Source of the DNA: Frigidibacter albus
Lineage (GTDB): Bacteria; Pseudomonadota; Alphaproteobacteria; Rhodobacterales; Rhodobacteraceae
Assembly (NCBI RefSeq): GCF_009908165.1
Contig: NZ_JAAAUC010000004.1
Span: 186,001-250,000, forward strand
Length of the DNA: 64,000 nt
Reading direction: 5' to 3'
The notes below the pieces were generated by a model. That model did no database searches. It saw only the letters and a program-made list of their open reading frames with translations, and was not told the DNA's origin. The position numbers and the translations under genes were made by a program. Positions within the stretch are counted from its first letter, which is position 1, and each line of letters starts with the position of its first letter. Shown piece by piece: positions 46,848 through 56,682 of the stretch.

Positions 46848-47486
46848 ATGACCAAGAACGACCCCTTCAACTTCGATCTGCGCGTGTCCTCGGACAAGAA
46901 GCGCCGCACCAAAGGCAAGCGCGGCATGTCGGGGGCCTTCGAGTCGTCGACCCGCGCCTGCGACCATCCGGGCTGCGCCGAGCAGGGCCAGTACCGTGCG
47001 CCCAAATCGCCCGACCATCTGGACGAGTTCTTCTGGTTCTGCCGCGACCATGTGCGCGAATACAACCTTAAGTGGAACTTCTTCCAGGGCACCACCGACG
47101 AGGAGTTCCAGAAATTCCTTGAGAAGGACCGGCTCTGGGGCCGCGAGACCAAGCCCTTCGGCCAGCGCCGCGAGGAAGACCGCGCCTGGCAACGCCTCGG
47201 CGTCGATGACCCGCTGGAGATCCTCGGCACCAACGCCACCCAGAACCCGGGCCGCGGCGGCGGAACCGGCGCCACCCGCAAGCTGCCCCCGACAGAGCGC
47301 AAGGCCATCGAGATCCTCGATGCCCGCGACACCTGGACCAAGCCCGAGATCCGCAAGCAGTACAAAAGCCTGGTCAAGGACCTGCACCCCGACATGAACG
47401 GCGGCGACCGCAGCGACGAGGACCGGTTGCAAGAGGTCGTCTGGGCCTGGGACCAGATCAAGGACAGCCGCAACTTCCGCGACTGA
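46848..47486 (+). CDS. DnaJ-domain (J) protein with N-terminal zinc-like motif
   Basis: A 212-aa protein. The J domain is at the C-terminus (about residues 150-210): [31 protein letters not shown] with the HPD triad, and [12 protein letters not shown]. The N-terminal half has [15 protein letters not shown] and [12 protein letters not shown], paired Cys/His that may bind zinc. It would stimulate a DnaK-type chaperone. It lies upstream of cobS in the same direction and is followed by a hairpin at 47495-47518. Confidence 0.85.
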   Translation: MTKNDPFNFDLRVSSDKKRRTKGKRGMSGAFESSTRACDHPGCAEQGQYRAPKSPDHLDEFFWFCRDHVREYNLKWNFFQGTTDEEFQKFLEKDRLWGRETKPFGQRREEDRAWQRLGVDDPLEILGTNATQNPGRGGGTGATRKLPPTERKAIEILDARDTWTKPEIRKQYKSLVKDLHPDMNGGDRSDEDRLQEVVWAWDQIKDSRNFRD

Positions 47487-47494
47487 CCCCACAC

Positions 47495-47518
47495 GCCGGG
47501 GCGGCACCCTGCCCCGGC
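47495..47518 (+). terminator. Stem-loop after the J-protein gene
   Basis: GCCGGGGC and GCCCCGGC pair around an 8-base loop, 9 bp past the stop. There is no T-run, so this is a candidate 3'-end or attenuation structure before cobS rather than a sure terminator. Confidence 0.45.
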
Positions 47519-47685
47519 CACCCGCCGCCGCTGCACTGCAGCCCTCGCCCTTGCACCCCCCGCCGATATGTTCCATCAATCCGGGGATCACCGCGCCCCC
47601 GGGGGCGTTCGAGGGCCGCGCACGCGCGGGCAAGACAGCGCCAAGCGGCGCAACTGACAAGCGCCTCCCGGCGCAAGGGGCAATG

Positions 47686-48672
47686 ATGGCGGACGGAATG
47701 CTGGACAAGAACGCGAAACCCACCGAAGACATCTCGGTCCGCGAGGTCTTCGGGATCGACACCGACATGAAGGTGCGCGGCTTCCCCGACCGCTCGGAAC
47801 GGGTGCCGGACATCGACAGCACCTACAAGTTCGACCCCGACACCACGCTCGCCATCCTCGCCGGCTTTGCCTATAACCGCCGGGTGATGATCCAGGGCTA
47901 TCACGGCACCGGCAAGTCGAGCCATATCGAGCAGGTGGCGGCGCGGCTGAACTGGCCTTGCGTGCGCGTGAACCTCGACAGCCATGTCTCCCGGATCGAC
48001 CTGATCGGCAAGGACGCGATCAAGCTGGTGGACGGCAAGCAGGTCACCGTGTTCCACGAAGGCATCCTGCCCTGGGCCCTGCGCAACCCCACCGCCATCG
48101 TCTTCGACGAATACGATGCGGGCCGCGCCGACGTGATGTTCGTGATCCAGCGCGTGCTGGAGGCGGATGGCAAGCTGACGCTGCTCGACCAGAACGAGAT
48201 CATCACCCCGCACCCGTCCTTCCGCCTGTTTGCCACCGCAAACACCGTCGGCCTTGGCGACACCACCGGCCTCTACCACGGCACCCAGCAGATCAACCAG
48301 GGCCAGATGGACCGCTGGAGCCTTGTCTCCACGCTCAACTACCTCAGCCATGACGCCGAGGCGGCGATCGTGCTGGCCAAGAACCCGACCTACAACACGG
48401 AAAAGGGCCGCCGCGAGATCAGCCAGATGGTCACCGTCGCCGACCTGACCCGCACCGCCTTCATGAACGGCGACCTCTCTACCGTCATGTCGCCGCGCAC
48501 CGTCATCACTTGGGCGCAGAACACCCAGATCTTCCGCAATACGGGCTATGCCTTCCGGCTGACCTTCCTGAACAAATGCGACGAGCTGGAACGGCAGACT
48601 GTGGCCGAATTCTACCAGCGCTGCTTTGCCGAGGAACTGCCGGAAAGTGCCGCGAGCAAGAGCATCCGCTGA
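47686..48672 (+). CDS. cobS: Cobaltochelatase subunit CobS
   Basis: AAA+ subunit of the ATP-dependent cobaltochelatase, which inserts Co2+ into hydrogenobyrinate diamide in the aerobic B12 pathway. The 328-aa protein has Walker [10 protein letters not shown], Walker [11 protein letters not shown] and sensor-like [14 protein letters not shown] 47686 is preferred over the ATG at 47683 because AAGGGG would be only 2 bp from the latter. It lies 66 bp upstream of cobT. CobN, the large subunit, is elsewhere. Confidence 0.93.
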   Translation: MADGMLDKNAKPTEDISVREVFGIDTDMKVRGFPDRSERVPDIDSTYKFDPDTTLAILAGFAYNRRVMIQGYHGTGKSSHIEQVAARLNWPCVRVNLDSHVSRIDLIGKDAIKLVDGKQVTVFHEGILPWALRNPTAIVFDEYDAGRADVMFVIQRVLEADGKLTLLDQNEIITPHPSFRLFATANTVGLGDTTGLYHGTQQINQGQMDRWSLVSTLNYLSHDAEAAIVLAKNPTYNTEKGRREISQMVTVADLTRTAFMNGDLSTVMSPRTVITWAQNTQIFRNTGYAFRLTFLNKCDELERQTVAEFYQRCFAEELPESAASKSIR

Positions 48673-48738
48673 GGGCAAACGTATGTATGGAAACCATACA
48701 GGTTCCATACGCTTTCCATATGCGCTGGAGGCGCCGAA
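48673..48738 (+). promoter_or_regulatory. cobS-cobT spacer with 11-bp-spaced CCATA repeats and a hairpin
   Basis: A 66-bp A+T-rich spacer. GTATGG-AAA-CCATAC (48685-48699) is a perfect 6-bp stem with a 3-base loop. CCATA begins at 48694, 48705 and 48716, exactly 11 bp apart. The last bases hold GGAGG, the ribosome site for cobT. The repeats could be a protein-binding array or an RNA structure controlling cobT. Confidence 0.55.
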
Positions 48739-50619
48739 ATGAAACCTTCGGACAACCCGGCAGACCCGTTCAAGAAGGCCCTCGCCGAGGCAACCAAGAC
48801 GCTGGCCGACGACCGCGATATCGCGGTCAGCTTCTCGGTCGACCCTCCGGGCATGACCGCGGAAACCATGCGCCTGCCGCAGGTCAGCCGCCGGATGACG
48901 CAAGACGAGGTGCTGCTGGCCCGCGGCACCGCCGACGCCTTCGCCCTGCGCCGCCGCCATCACGATGACGGCGTCGCCGCGCGCTATCAGCCGCAGGGCC
49001 AGATGGCGCGCGACCTCTACGAGGCGATGGAGAATGCGCGTTGCGAGGCTGTCGGCGCCCGCGACATGCCCGGAACCCTCGGAAATATCGACGCAAAAAT
49101 CGCGCATGAGGCGGATCGCAAGGGCTATGGCCAGATCCGCGCCGCCGCCGACGCGCCGCTGGCGCAGGCCGCGGGCTACCTCGTGCGGCATCTGGCGACG
49201 GGGCGCGACCTGCCCGCCTCGGCCGCCAATGTCATGGAGCTGTGGCGCCCCTTCATCGAACAGCAGGCCGCCGGCACGCTCGATGGCCTGAACGGCAGCC
49301 TGTCGGATCAGGCCGCCTTCGCCCGCCTTGCCCGCAAGGTCATCGCCGATCTCGGCTATGGCGACCAACTCGGCGATGACCCCGACGCGGAAGAAGATGA
49401 AGACGCCGACCAGCCCGGCGAGGACCAGGACCCCGACACCGGCGACAGCCAGCAATCGGATGAGCAAGACCCCGAGGACAGCGACGCCTCGCCCGAGCGC
49501 AGCCAGGAGCAGCAGCAAGACGCCAGCCAGGCCCAGGTCAGCATGGATGACATGGCCGACATGGAGGATGGCGACGAGGCAGAGATGCCTGATGGCGACG
49601 CCCCGATGGAGCCGCCGCCCCCCGCCCCCTATTCGGCCGCCGACCCGAACTATTCCGTCTATGCCACGGAGTTCGATGAGGAAATCCGCGCCGAGGATCT
49701 GGCCGAACCGGCAGAGCTGGAACGCCTGCGCGCCTATCTCGACCAGCAGCTGGAGCCGCTGAAGGGCGCGGTCAGCCGGCTTGCCAACAAGCTGCAGCGC
49801 CGCTTGCAGGCCCAGCAGAACCGCAGCTGGGAATTCGATCTGGAGGAAGGCGTGCTGGACGCGGGGCGCCTTGCGCGCGTCGTGGCGAACCCGACCACGC
49901 CCCTCTCGTTCAAGGTCGAGAAGGACACCGAGTTCCGCGATACCGTGGTCACGCTACTGCTCGACAATTCCGGCTCGATGCGCGGCCGCCCGATCTCCAT
50001 CGCCGCGATCTGCGCCGATGTGCTGGCCCGCACGCTGGAGCGCTGCCAGGTCAAGGTGGAAATCCTCGGCTTCACCACCCGCGCCTGGAAGGGCGGCCAA
50101 AGCCGCGAGCGCTGGCTGGCGAACGGCCGCCCGCAGCAACCGGGCCGGCTGAACGACCTGCGCCACATCATTTACAAATCCGCAGACGCGCCCTGGCGGC
50201 GGACCCGGCCGAACCTTGGCCTGATGATGAAAGAGGGGCTGCTGAAGGAGAACATCGACGGCGAGGCGCTGGAATGGGCGCATCGCCGGATGATCGGCCG
50301 CCCCGAAGTGCGCAAGATCCTGATGGTGATCTCGGATGGTGCGCCGGTGGATGACTCGACGCTCTCGGTCAACCCCGCGAATTATCTGGAAAAACACCTG
50401 CGCGACGTGATCGCCATGGTCGAAAAGCGCCGCGCGGTGGAGCTGATCGCCATCGGCATCGGCCATGATGTCACCCGCTATTACCAGCGCGCCGTGACCA
50501 TCACCGATGTGGAACAGCTGGCCGGCGCGATGACCGAACAGCTCGCCAGCCTGTTCGACAGCGACCCCCGCGCCCGGGCAAGGGTGATGGGCATCAAGCG
50601 CTATGCCGGCGGGCGGTAG
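48739..50619 (+). CDS. cobT: Cobaltochelatase subunit CobT
   Basis: Third component of the aerobic cobaltochelatase, working with CobS as a chaperone-like ring. The 626-aa product has an N-terminal helical domain, an acidic Asp/Glu/Gln-rich middle (about residues 215-300), and a C-terminal von Willebrand A domain with the metal-site motif LLDNSGSM near residue 412. GGAGG lies 8 bp before ATG 48739. The next gene starts 3 bp after the stop. Confidence 0.93.
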   Translation: MKPSDNPADPFKKALAEATKTLADDRDIAVSFSVDPPGMTAETMRLPQVSRRMTQDEVLLARGTADAFALRRRHHDDGVAARYQPQGQMARDLYEAMENARCEAVGARDMPGTLGNIDAKIAHEADRKGYGQIRAAADAPLAQAAGYLVRHLATGRDLPASAANVMELWRPFIEQQAAGTLDGLNGSLSDQAAFARLARKVIADLGYGDQLGDDPDAEEDEDADQPGEDQDPDTGDSQQSDEQDPEDSDASPERSQEQQQDASQAQVSMDDMADMEDGDEAEMPDGDAPMEPPPPAPYSAADPNYSVYATEFDEEIRAEDLAEPAELERLRAYLDQQLEPLKGAVSRLANKLQRRLQAQQNRSWEFDLEEGVLDAGRLARVVANPTTPLSFKVEKDTEFRDTVVTLLLDNSGSMRGRPISIAAICADVLARTLERCQVKVEILGFTTRAWKGGQSRERWLANGRPQQPGRLNDLRHIIYKSADAPWRRTRPNLGLMMKEGLLKENIDGEALEWAHRRMIGRPEVRKILMVISDGAPVDDSTLSVNPANYLEKHLRDVIAMVEKRRAVELIAIGIGHDVTRYYQRAVTITDVEQLAGAMTEQLASLFDSDPRARARVMGIKRYAGGR

Positions 50620-50622
50620 GGC

Positions 50623-52437
50623 ATGTTCCAGAGCTTCGACGCCCCCACCCGCCCCGAGGACGGCCCGCCGCGCCTCGCCGCCCTACGCGCCCATCTGGCC
50701 GCCAAGGGGCTCGACGGCTTCCTGATACCCCGCGCCGATGCCTGGCAGGGCGAATATGTCAGCCCGCATGACGAGCGGCTGTCATGGTTGACCGGCTTCA
50801 CCGGCTCGGCGGGGTTCTGCATCGTGCTGCCGAATGTGGCGGGGGTGTTCATCGACGGGCGCTACCGGGTGCAGGTGAATGCGCAGGTGGATCCGGCGGC
50901 CTTCACTCCGGTGAACTGGCCCGAGACCCGGGCCGCCGACTGGCTGCGCCGGCAGCTGACGGCGGATGCCACCATCGGCTTCGATCCGTGGCTGCATACT
51001 CCGAAGGAAATCAAGGAGTTGGAGGCCGGTCTTAAGGGAACCGCGATCCGGCTGGTGCCGGTCGCGAATGCGGTGGATGCAGTCTGGGCGGATCAGCCGG
51101 CGCCCGCTTGCGGTAAGATCGCCTCGCAACCTCTGGAATTCGCTGGCGAAAGCGCCGAGGACAAGCTGGCGCGCATCGCCGCCGTCCTGCGCGAGGCAGG
51201 CCAAGAGGCAGCAGTGCTGACGGCGCCGGACTCGATCTCGTGGCTGCTGAACATCCGCGGGTCGGACGTGCCGAAAAACCCGGTTGTTCAAGCCTTTGCG
51301 ATCCTGTCTTCACGCGGAAAACTTGACCTCTTCATCGACCCCGCCAAGCTCGGCGGCGTGACCCTTCCCGCCACCGTTCGCACCCACCGCCCTGACTCGT
51401 TGCGCGCCGCGCTGCAAGGGCTGACCGGGCCGGTCAGGATCGACCCGGCCACGGTGCCGGTCTGGGTGGTGCAGGAGCTGCAGGAGGCCGGTCGGCTGCA
51501 GGGTGACGGCATCCCCGTCGCCAATGCCGAGGATCCCTGCCTGCTGCCCAAGGCCCGCAAGAACGCCGCCGAGATCGCCGCCACGACCGAGGCGCATCTG
51601 CGTGACGGGGCGGCGATGGTGGAGTTCCTGGCCTGGCTCGATGCAGAGGCGCCCAAGGGGCACCTCACCGAGATTGCCGTGGTGACCGCGCTGGAAGGCT
51701 TCCGCCGCGCCACCAACGCCCTGCGCGACATCAGCTTCGACACGATCTGCGGCGCGGGGCCGAACGGGGCCATCGTGCATTACCGCGTGACCACCGGCAC
51801 CGACCGCCCCGTGCGGCCGGGGGAGCTGCTGCTGGTGGATTCGGGCGGGCAGTATGTCGACGGCACCACCGACATCACCCGCACCGTTGCGGTCGGCGAG
51901 GTCGGCACGCTGGAGCGCGACTGCTTCACCCGCGTGCTGCAGGGCATGATCGCCATCAGCCGCCTGCGCTGGCCCGCGGGCCGCGCGGGGCGGGATCTGG
52001 AAGCGGTGGCGCGCTATCCGCAATGGCTGGCCGGAATGGATTACGACCACGGCACCGGCCACGGCGTCGGAGCCTATCTGTCGGTGCATGAAGGGCCGGC
52101 GCGGCTGTCGCGCCTCTCCGAAGTGCCGCTGGAGCCGGGGATGATCCTGTCCAACGAGCCCGGCTATTACCGCGAAGGCGCGTTCGGCATCCGCATCGAG
52201 AATCTTGTGGTGGTGGAAGAGGCCCCTGCCCTGCAAGGCGCCGATGACCGCGCGATGCTGGCCTTCCGCACCCTGACATGGGTGCCGATCGACCGGCGGC
52301 TGATCGTCGCAGAGAGGCTGGCACCGGGCGAGCGCGATTGGCTGAACGCCTATCATGCCGAGGTGGCCGAGCGGATCGCGCCGCGGGTGACCGAGCCCGC
52401 ACGGGCGTGGCTGATGGCCGCAACCGCGCCGATCTGA
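50623..52437 (+). CDS. Xaa-Pro aminopeptidase (M24B), three-domain type
   Basis: A 604-aa metallopeptidase removing N-terminal residues before proline. Two creatinase-like N-terminal domains precede the pita-bread domain. The metal ligands are visible in LLVDSGGQY, TTDITRT, GTGHGVGAY, LSNEPGYY and IRIENLV. The length matches the eukaryotic-like XPNPEP1 form rather than the short PepP. It follows cobT by 3 bp, so it may share its transcript, though no functional link is known. Confidence 0.9.
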   Translation: MFQSFDAPTRPEDGPPRLAALRAHLAAKGLDGFLIPRADAWQGEYVSPHDERLSWLTGFTGSAGFCIVLPNVAGVFIDGRYRVQVNAQVDPAAFTPVNWPETRAADWLRRQLTADATIGFDPWLHTPKEIKELEAGLKGTAIRLVPVANAVDAVWADQPAPACGKIASQPLEFAGESAEDKLARIAAVLREAGQEAAVLTAPDSISWLLNIRGSDVPKNPVVQAFAILSSRGKLDLFIDPAKLGGVTLPATVRTHRPDSLRAALQGLTGPVRIDPATVPVWVVQELQEAGRLQGDGIPVANAEDPCLLPKARKNAAEIAATTEAHLRDGAAMVEFLAWLDAEAPKGHLTEIAVVTALEGFRRATNALRDISFDTICGAGPNGAIVHYRVTTGTDRPVRPGELLLVDSGGQYVDGTTDITRTVAVGEVGTLERDCFTRVLQGMIAISRLRWPAGRAGRDLEAVARYPQWLAGMDYDHGTGHGVGAYLSVHEGPARLSRLSEVPLEPGMILSNEPGYYREGAFGIRIENLVVVEEAPALQGADDRAMLAFRTLTWVPIDRRLIVAERLAPGERDWLNAYHAEVAERIAPRVTEPARAWLMAATAPI

Positions 52438-52500
52438 CGCAAGTCTGTTACAAACACACTACGATACTGTCCGCTGGGGCACATCACTGGGGGACCGACC

Positions 52501-52842
52501 ATGAACAGCCAGATCCATATCCGCAAGCTGCCGGGCACGCTGGTCGTGCGCGCCGGAGGTGCCGTCTTGGGCGAAAGCGACGCCGCGCTGGAGTTGACCG
52601 AGGGCACGCTGCCGCCGGTGATCTACTTCCCGCGGGACGATCTGGCGATGGCGTTCCTGGACGGCTCGGACCGCCGCAGCAGCTGCCCGCGCAAGGGCGA
52701 GGCCGAGTATTTCACCATCGCTCTGAACAGCGGCGAGCTGGCCGATGCCGGCTGGAGCTATCCCGCGCCGCTGGCCGAGGCGACGCGGATCGCCGGCCAT
52801 GTCGCCTTCGACACCGTCCGGGTGACGGTGGAGCGGGTTTAG
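52501..52842 (+). CDS. DUF427 domain protein
   Basis: A 113-aa beta-rich protein. The family core is GTLVVRAGGAVLGESDAALE, VIYFPRDDLAMAFL and GEAEYFTIAL, ending in GHVAFDTVRVTVE. GGGGGA lies before ATG 52501. DUF427 proteins have no settled function. It is followed by family-1 repeat copy E. Confidence 0.88.
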   Translation: MNSQIHIRKLPGTLVVRAGGAVLGESDAALELTEGTLPPVIYFPRDDLAMAFLDGSDRRSSCPRKGEAEYFTIALNSGELADAGWSYPAPLAEATRIAGHVAFDTVRVTVERV

Positions 52843-53167
52843 GGGCGGGTCCCGCCTGTTCTGAAGCCGCATTCCCGGTCAGAGGGCAGCGCCCGTCCGC
52901 CGGGTGGGCGAGCTACGCTGGTTCTAGGCACTTTATGGTGCGGCACCTCCCACCGGCGTTCTAGGCACTGGCGGTGAAGAGCGCCCGCCCGAGGGGGCGG
53001 ACGGGCGCTGCCCGGCGGCGCCAAGGCGCCTTGATTCCGGGCAAGAGAAGAGCGCAAGCCGGACACGGAGCAGAGGATTTCAGCCGAACCCCTCTCCCCC
53101 TCCGCGAGGAGGGCTTTTCCCGGCCCCGCCCCGGCCCTAATGTCGCCTCCCGGAAGCCGAGGATGCC
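52843..53167. other. 325-bp intergenic region holding repeat copy E
   Basis: Half of this gap is family-1 repeat copy E (52880-53046). The remaining ~120 bp before the oxidase start has no recognised feature; it is likely to hold the promoter. Confidence 0.5.
52880..53046 (+). repeat. Family-1 palindromic repeat, copy E
   Basis: 167 bp, nearly identical to copy C. Both 18-bp arms are perfect (52884-52901 and 52996-53013). The core has TTCTAGGCACT twice and CTTTATGGTGC. The outer hairpin ends CCGGGCAAGA. Confidence 0.85.
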
Positions 53168-54553
53168 ATGACCCTGAATGACGCGCTGGACGCCCTGAAA
53201 CTGCTGCTGGGGGACCGCCTGAGCCTGACCGCGGCGATGCGCGAGCAGCACGGGGCCAATGAGAGCTATTTCCCGCAGATGCTGCCCGATGCGGTAGCCT
53301 TCCCCGAGACCACGGCAGAGGTGGCCGAGATCGTGCGGGTCTGCGCCGCGAACGGCGTGCCGGTCACGCCCTGGGGCGCCGGCACCTCGCTGGAGGGGCA
53401 CGCGCTGGCGGCGCAGGGCGGGATCAGCCTTGATATGGGCCGGATGGCCGCGGTGCTGGAGGTGCTGGCCGATGACCTGCTGGTGGTCGTTCAGCCCGGC
53501 ATCACCCGCGAGGCGCTGAACACGCATCTGCGCGACACGGGCCTGTTCTTCCCCATCGACCCCGGTGCCAATGCGACCCTTGGCGGCATGGCCGCCACCC
53601 GGGCCAGCGGCACCGCCGCGGTGCGCTATGGCACCATGCGCGACAATGTGCTGGCCGCCGAGGTGGTTTTGGCCGATGGGCGGGTGATCCGCACCGGCAG
53701 CCGCGCCCGCAAATCCTCGGCCGGATATGACCTGACCGGGCTGTTCGTGGGATCGGAGGGCACGCTGGGGGTGATGACAGAGCTGACGCTGAAGCTGCAG
53801 GGCCAGCCAGAGGCGGTCAGCGCCGCGGTCTGCGCCTTTGCCGATCTGGCGGCGGCGGTGGATACGGTGATTTCGACCATCCAGATGGGCATCCCGATTG
53901 CCCGCATCGAGTTCGTGGATGCGGCGACGGCGGCGGCGTTCAACGCCTATGCCGGGGCGGATCTGCCCGAGTTGCCGCATCTGATGGTGGAGTTCCACGG
54001 CACCGAGGCCGGGGTGCGCGAGCAGGCGGAACGCTTTGGCGAGATCGTGGCCGAGCTTGGCGGCGCGGATTTTGCCTGGGCGGACCTGCCCGAGGACCGC
54101 TCGCGACTGTGGAAGATGCGCCACGGCGCCTATCCGGCCTGCCTCGCGCTGCGGCCCGGCAGCATGGGGGTGGTGACGGATATCTGCGTGCCGATCTCGC
54201 GCCTGGCGGAAGCGGTGGAGGAGACGCGCAAGGACATTGCCGCGCAGGGAATGATCGGGCCGATCCTGGGGCATGTGGGGGACGGCAATTTCCACGCGAT
54301 CCTGCTGGTCGACCGCAATGACCCCGAGGAGCTGACCCGCGCCAAGTGGATCGCGGCGCGGATGGCGGCGCGGGCGCACCGGATGGGCGGCACCATGACC
54401 GGCGAGCATGGGGTGGGCATGGGCAAACGCCACCTGATGCATGACGAGCATGGCGCGGGCTGGGAGGTGATGGGCGCGATCAAGGCGGCGCTGGACCCGC
54501 TCGGGATCCTGAACCCGGGCAAGATCGTTGCCGGTGCCGGAGAGCGGCCATGA
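53168..54553 (+). CDS. FAD-linked 2-hydroxyacid oxidase (D-lactate dehydrogenase/GlcD family)
   Basis: A 461-aa flavoprotein of the VAO/PCMH fold that oxidises D-lactate or glycolate. The FAD-binding part has TPWGAGTSLEGHALA, FPIDPGANATLGGMAA and SSAGYDLTGLFVGSEGTLGV. The C-terminal cap has ILGHVGDGNFHAILL and GTMTGEHGVGMGKR with the catalytic His residues. No glcE/glcF partners are adjacent, so a soluble Dld-like D-2-hydroxyacid dehydrogenase is the favoured reading. Confidence 0.88.
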   Translation: MTLNDALDALKLLLGDRLSLTAAMREQHGANESYFPQMLPDAVAFPETTAEVAEIVRVCAANGVPVTPWGAGTSLEGHALAAQGGISLDMGRMAAVLEVLADDLLVVVQPGITREALNTHLRDTGLFFPIDPGANATLGGMAATRASGTAAVRYGTMRDNVLAAEVVLADGRVIRTGSRARKSSAGYDLTGLFVGSEGTLGVMTELTLKLQGQPEAVSAAVCAFADLAAAVDTVISTIQMGIPIARIEFVDAATAAAFNAYAGADLPELPHLMVEFHGTEAGVREQAERFGEIVAELGGADFAWADLPEDRSRLWKMRHGAYPACLALRPGSMGVVTDICVPISRLAEAVEETRKDIAAQGMIGPILGHVGDGNFHAILLVDRNDPEELTRAKWIAARMAARAHRMGGTMTGEHGVGMGKRHLMHDEHGAGWEVMGAIKAALDPLGILNPGKIVAGAGERP

Positions 54554-54939
54554 GCTTCGGCACGCCCGACCAGTTCTCGCGCGCGTTCTCGCTGGCCTGG
54601 GGCAGCCGGGATGTCGGCACGCTGGCGGCGATGTTCGCCGAGGATGCGGACCTCCTGACGCTGACCGGGGCCTGGGCCGAGGGGCGGCAGGCGATCACCG
54701 ATGTGCTGGCGGGCGAGCTGGCGGGGGCGTTCGCGCGGGCCAAGCTGGTCACGGGCCGCACCAAGTTGCGCGAGCTTGGCACCGGCGGCGCGGTGCTGAT
54801 GCAGCGCTTCGTGCTGTCGGGGATCCGCCATGCCGATGGCAGCGATGCGGGCCGCGTGGGCGCGGTGCTGAATGCGGTGATGGTGCCGGGCGCGGATGGC
54901 TGGCAGGTGGTGTCGGCGAGCTTTACCGTAGAGGGGTGA
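54550..54939 (+). CDS. SnoaL-like/SgcJ family small protein
   Basis: A 129-aa NTF2-fold protein (SgcJ/EcaC or DUF4440-like). Recognisable parts are FSRAFSLAWGSRDVGTLAAM, FAEDADLLTLTGAWAEGRQA and VLNAVMVPGADGWQVVSASF. Its ATG overlaps the stop of the oxidase gene (ATGA), so they are coupled. Function unknown. Confidence 0.78.
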   Translation: MSFGTPDQFSRAFSLAWGSRDVGTLAAMFAEDADLLTLTGAWAEGRQAITDVLAGELAGAFARAKLVTGRTKLRELGTGGAVLMQRFVLSGIRHADGSDAGRVGAVLNAVMVPGADGWQVVSASFTVEG

Positions 54940-54949
54940 GGCTTGGGCC

Positions 54950-54988
54950 GGCCGCCGGGGGCGCTGCCCCCGGACCCCCGGGATATTT
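54950..54988 (+). repeat. Family-2 intergenic repeat, copy 3
   Basis: CCGGGGGC/GCCCCCGG stem around GCT (54955-54973), then ACCCCCGGGATATTT. It is 16 bp after the stop of the SnoaL-like gene. It may end that transcript before convergent recN. Confidence 0.6.
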
Positions 54989-55015
54989 CCGCCAGCAAGA
55001 ATGGGAAGAGGGTGC

Positions 55016-56665
55016 CTAGCCGTCCAGCAGCGCCCTTGCAGCGTCCCTCGCCGCATCCGTCACGCTTTCCCCCGCCAGCATCCGCGCCAGTTCGTCCACG
55101 CGCTCGGAGGGGGACAGCGGCACGACGCTGGAGGTGGTGACCTCGCCCGTGACCCGCTTTTCAACCCGCCAGTGCTGCGCGCCCTTGGCGGCGACCTGGG
55201 GCGAGTGGGTGACGACCAGCACCTGCGCGCCCTCGGCGAGGCGGGCGAGGCGGCGGCCGACGGCATCGGCGGTGGCGCCGCCGACGCCGCGGTCGATCTC
55301 GTCGAAGATCATCGTCACCGCATCGGCGCCCTGGGCAAGACAGACCTTCAGCGCCAGCAGGAAGCGCGACAGCTCGCCGCCCGAGGCGATGCGGTTCAGG
55401 GGCCCTGCGGGCGCGCCGGGGTTGGTGGCGACGGTGAAGGCGACGGCGTCGCGGCCTTCGGGGCCAGCGTCCCCGGGGGTCACGTCGGTGCGGAACACGG
55501 CGCGTTCCATCTTCAGCGGGCCAAGCTCGGCGGCCATCGCGAGGTCGAGCCGGCCGGAGGCCTCGCGCCGCGCCTCGGTCAGGGCGGCGGCGGCGGCGTC
55601 ATAGGCGGCGGTGGCGGTGGCGACCTCGGCCGACAAGGCTCGCAGGTTGCCTTCGCCGCCGTCGATGGCGGAGAGGCGCAGGCGCAGGTCGCCGGCGAAG
55701 GTGCCGAGGTCATCGGCGAGGACGCCATGCTTGCGGGCCAGCGCCCGGATGGCGAAGAGGCGTTCCTCGGCCGCCTCCAGCTCGGCAGGGTCGAAGCTGA
55801 GGGCGTCGAGGGCCTCCTCTACCCCCTGCGCGGCGTCGGCCAGCTCGATGGTGGCGCGGGTCAGGGCGGCCATGGGGGCGTCCAGTCGGCCGTCGGCGGC
55901 CTCGGCGGCACCGTCGAGCCAGCGGGTGGCGTCGCGCATCAGCCCCTCGGCGCCGTCATTGCCGAGGGCGTGGACGGCGCGCAGCACATCCTCGCGGATA
56001 CGGGCGGCGCCCTGCATGGCGCGGCGGCGGGTGTCGAGGCTGGCTTCCTCGCCGGGCTGGGGATCGAGCTTGTCGAGTTCGGCCACCGCATGGCGCAGGT
56101 AGTCTTCCTCACCCTTGGCCGCGGCCAGTGCCGCCTCGGCCGCGGCCATGCGCTTGCGGGCGGCGGCGAGGGCGGACCATGCGGCGCGGGTCGCGGCGCG
56201 CAGAGGATCGGTGGCGGCGAAACTGTCCAGCAGGGTGCGGTGGCCGCGCGGATCCAGCAGGCCGCGGTCGTCATGCTGGCCGTGAAGTTCGACCAGCGTG
56301 TCCGACAGCGCCCGCAGCACCTCGCCGCTGGTGCGGCGGTCGTTGACATAGGCGGTCTTGCGGCCATCGGCGGCATTGACGCGGCGCAGGATCAGCTCGT
56401 CCTCGGGCGCAAGGCCCGCCTCCTCCAGCACGGCGCGGGCGGCATGGCCCACCGGCAGGTCGAAGACCGCCGTCACCTCGCCCTGCGCGGCCCCGGCCCG
56501 CACCAGTTCGGCGCGGCCGCGCCAGCCAAGCACGAAGCCAAGCGCATCGAGAAGGATGGATTTCCCCGCCCCGGTCTCACCGGTCAGCACGTTGAGGCCG
56601 GGATGAAAATCGAGCGACAGACGCTCGATGATCAGCATGTCGCGGATGTCGAGGCTGCGCAGCAT
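55016..56665 (-). CDS. recN: DNA repair protein RecN
   Basis: SMC-like ATPase for double-strand break repair. The 549-aa product starts MLRSLDIRDMLIIERLSLDF at ATG 56665. Walker A is GETGAGKSILL. The middle is a long Ala-rich coiled coil. The C-terminal signature is IASGGELSRFLLALKV with Walker B MIFDEIDRGVGG. It lies 17 bp downstream of bamD on the same strand, the usual alphaproteobacterial order. Confidence 0.94.
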   Translation of the reverse strand: MLRSLDIRDMLIIERLSLDFHPGLNVLTGETGAGKSILLDALGFVLGWRGRAELVRAGAAQGEVTAVFDLPVGHAARAVLEEAGLAPEDELILRRVNAADGRKTAYVNDRRTSGEVLRALSDTLVELHGQHDDRGLLDPRGHRTLLDSFAATDPLRAATRAAWSALAAARKRMAAAEAALAAAKGEEDYLRHAVAELDKLDPQPGEEASLDTRRRAMQGAARIREDVLRAVHALGNDGAEGLMRDATRWLDGAAEAADGRLDAPMAALTRATIELADAAQGVEEALDALSFDPAELEAAEERLFAIRALARKHGVLADDLGTFAGDLRLRLSAIDGGEGNLRALSAEVATATAAYDAAAAALTEARREASGRLDLAMAAELGPLKMERAVFRTDVTPGDAGPEGRDAVAFTVATNPGAPAGPLNRIASGGELSRFLLALKVCLAQGADAVTMIFDEIDRGVGGATADAVGRRLARLAEGAQVLVVTHSPQVAAKGAQHWRVEKRVTGEVTTSSVVPLSPSERVDELARMLAGESVTDAARDAARALLDG

Positions 56666-56682
56666 CGACCCGGTCCCCCGGC

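Noticed and set aside
47458-49518. 686-codon minus-strand reading frame
   Set aside because: Antisense shadow of cobS and cobT.
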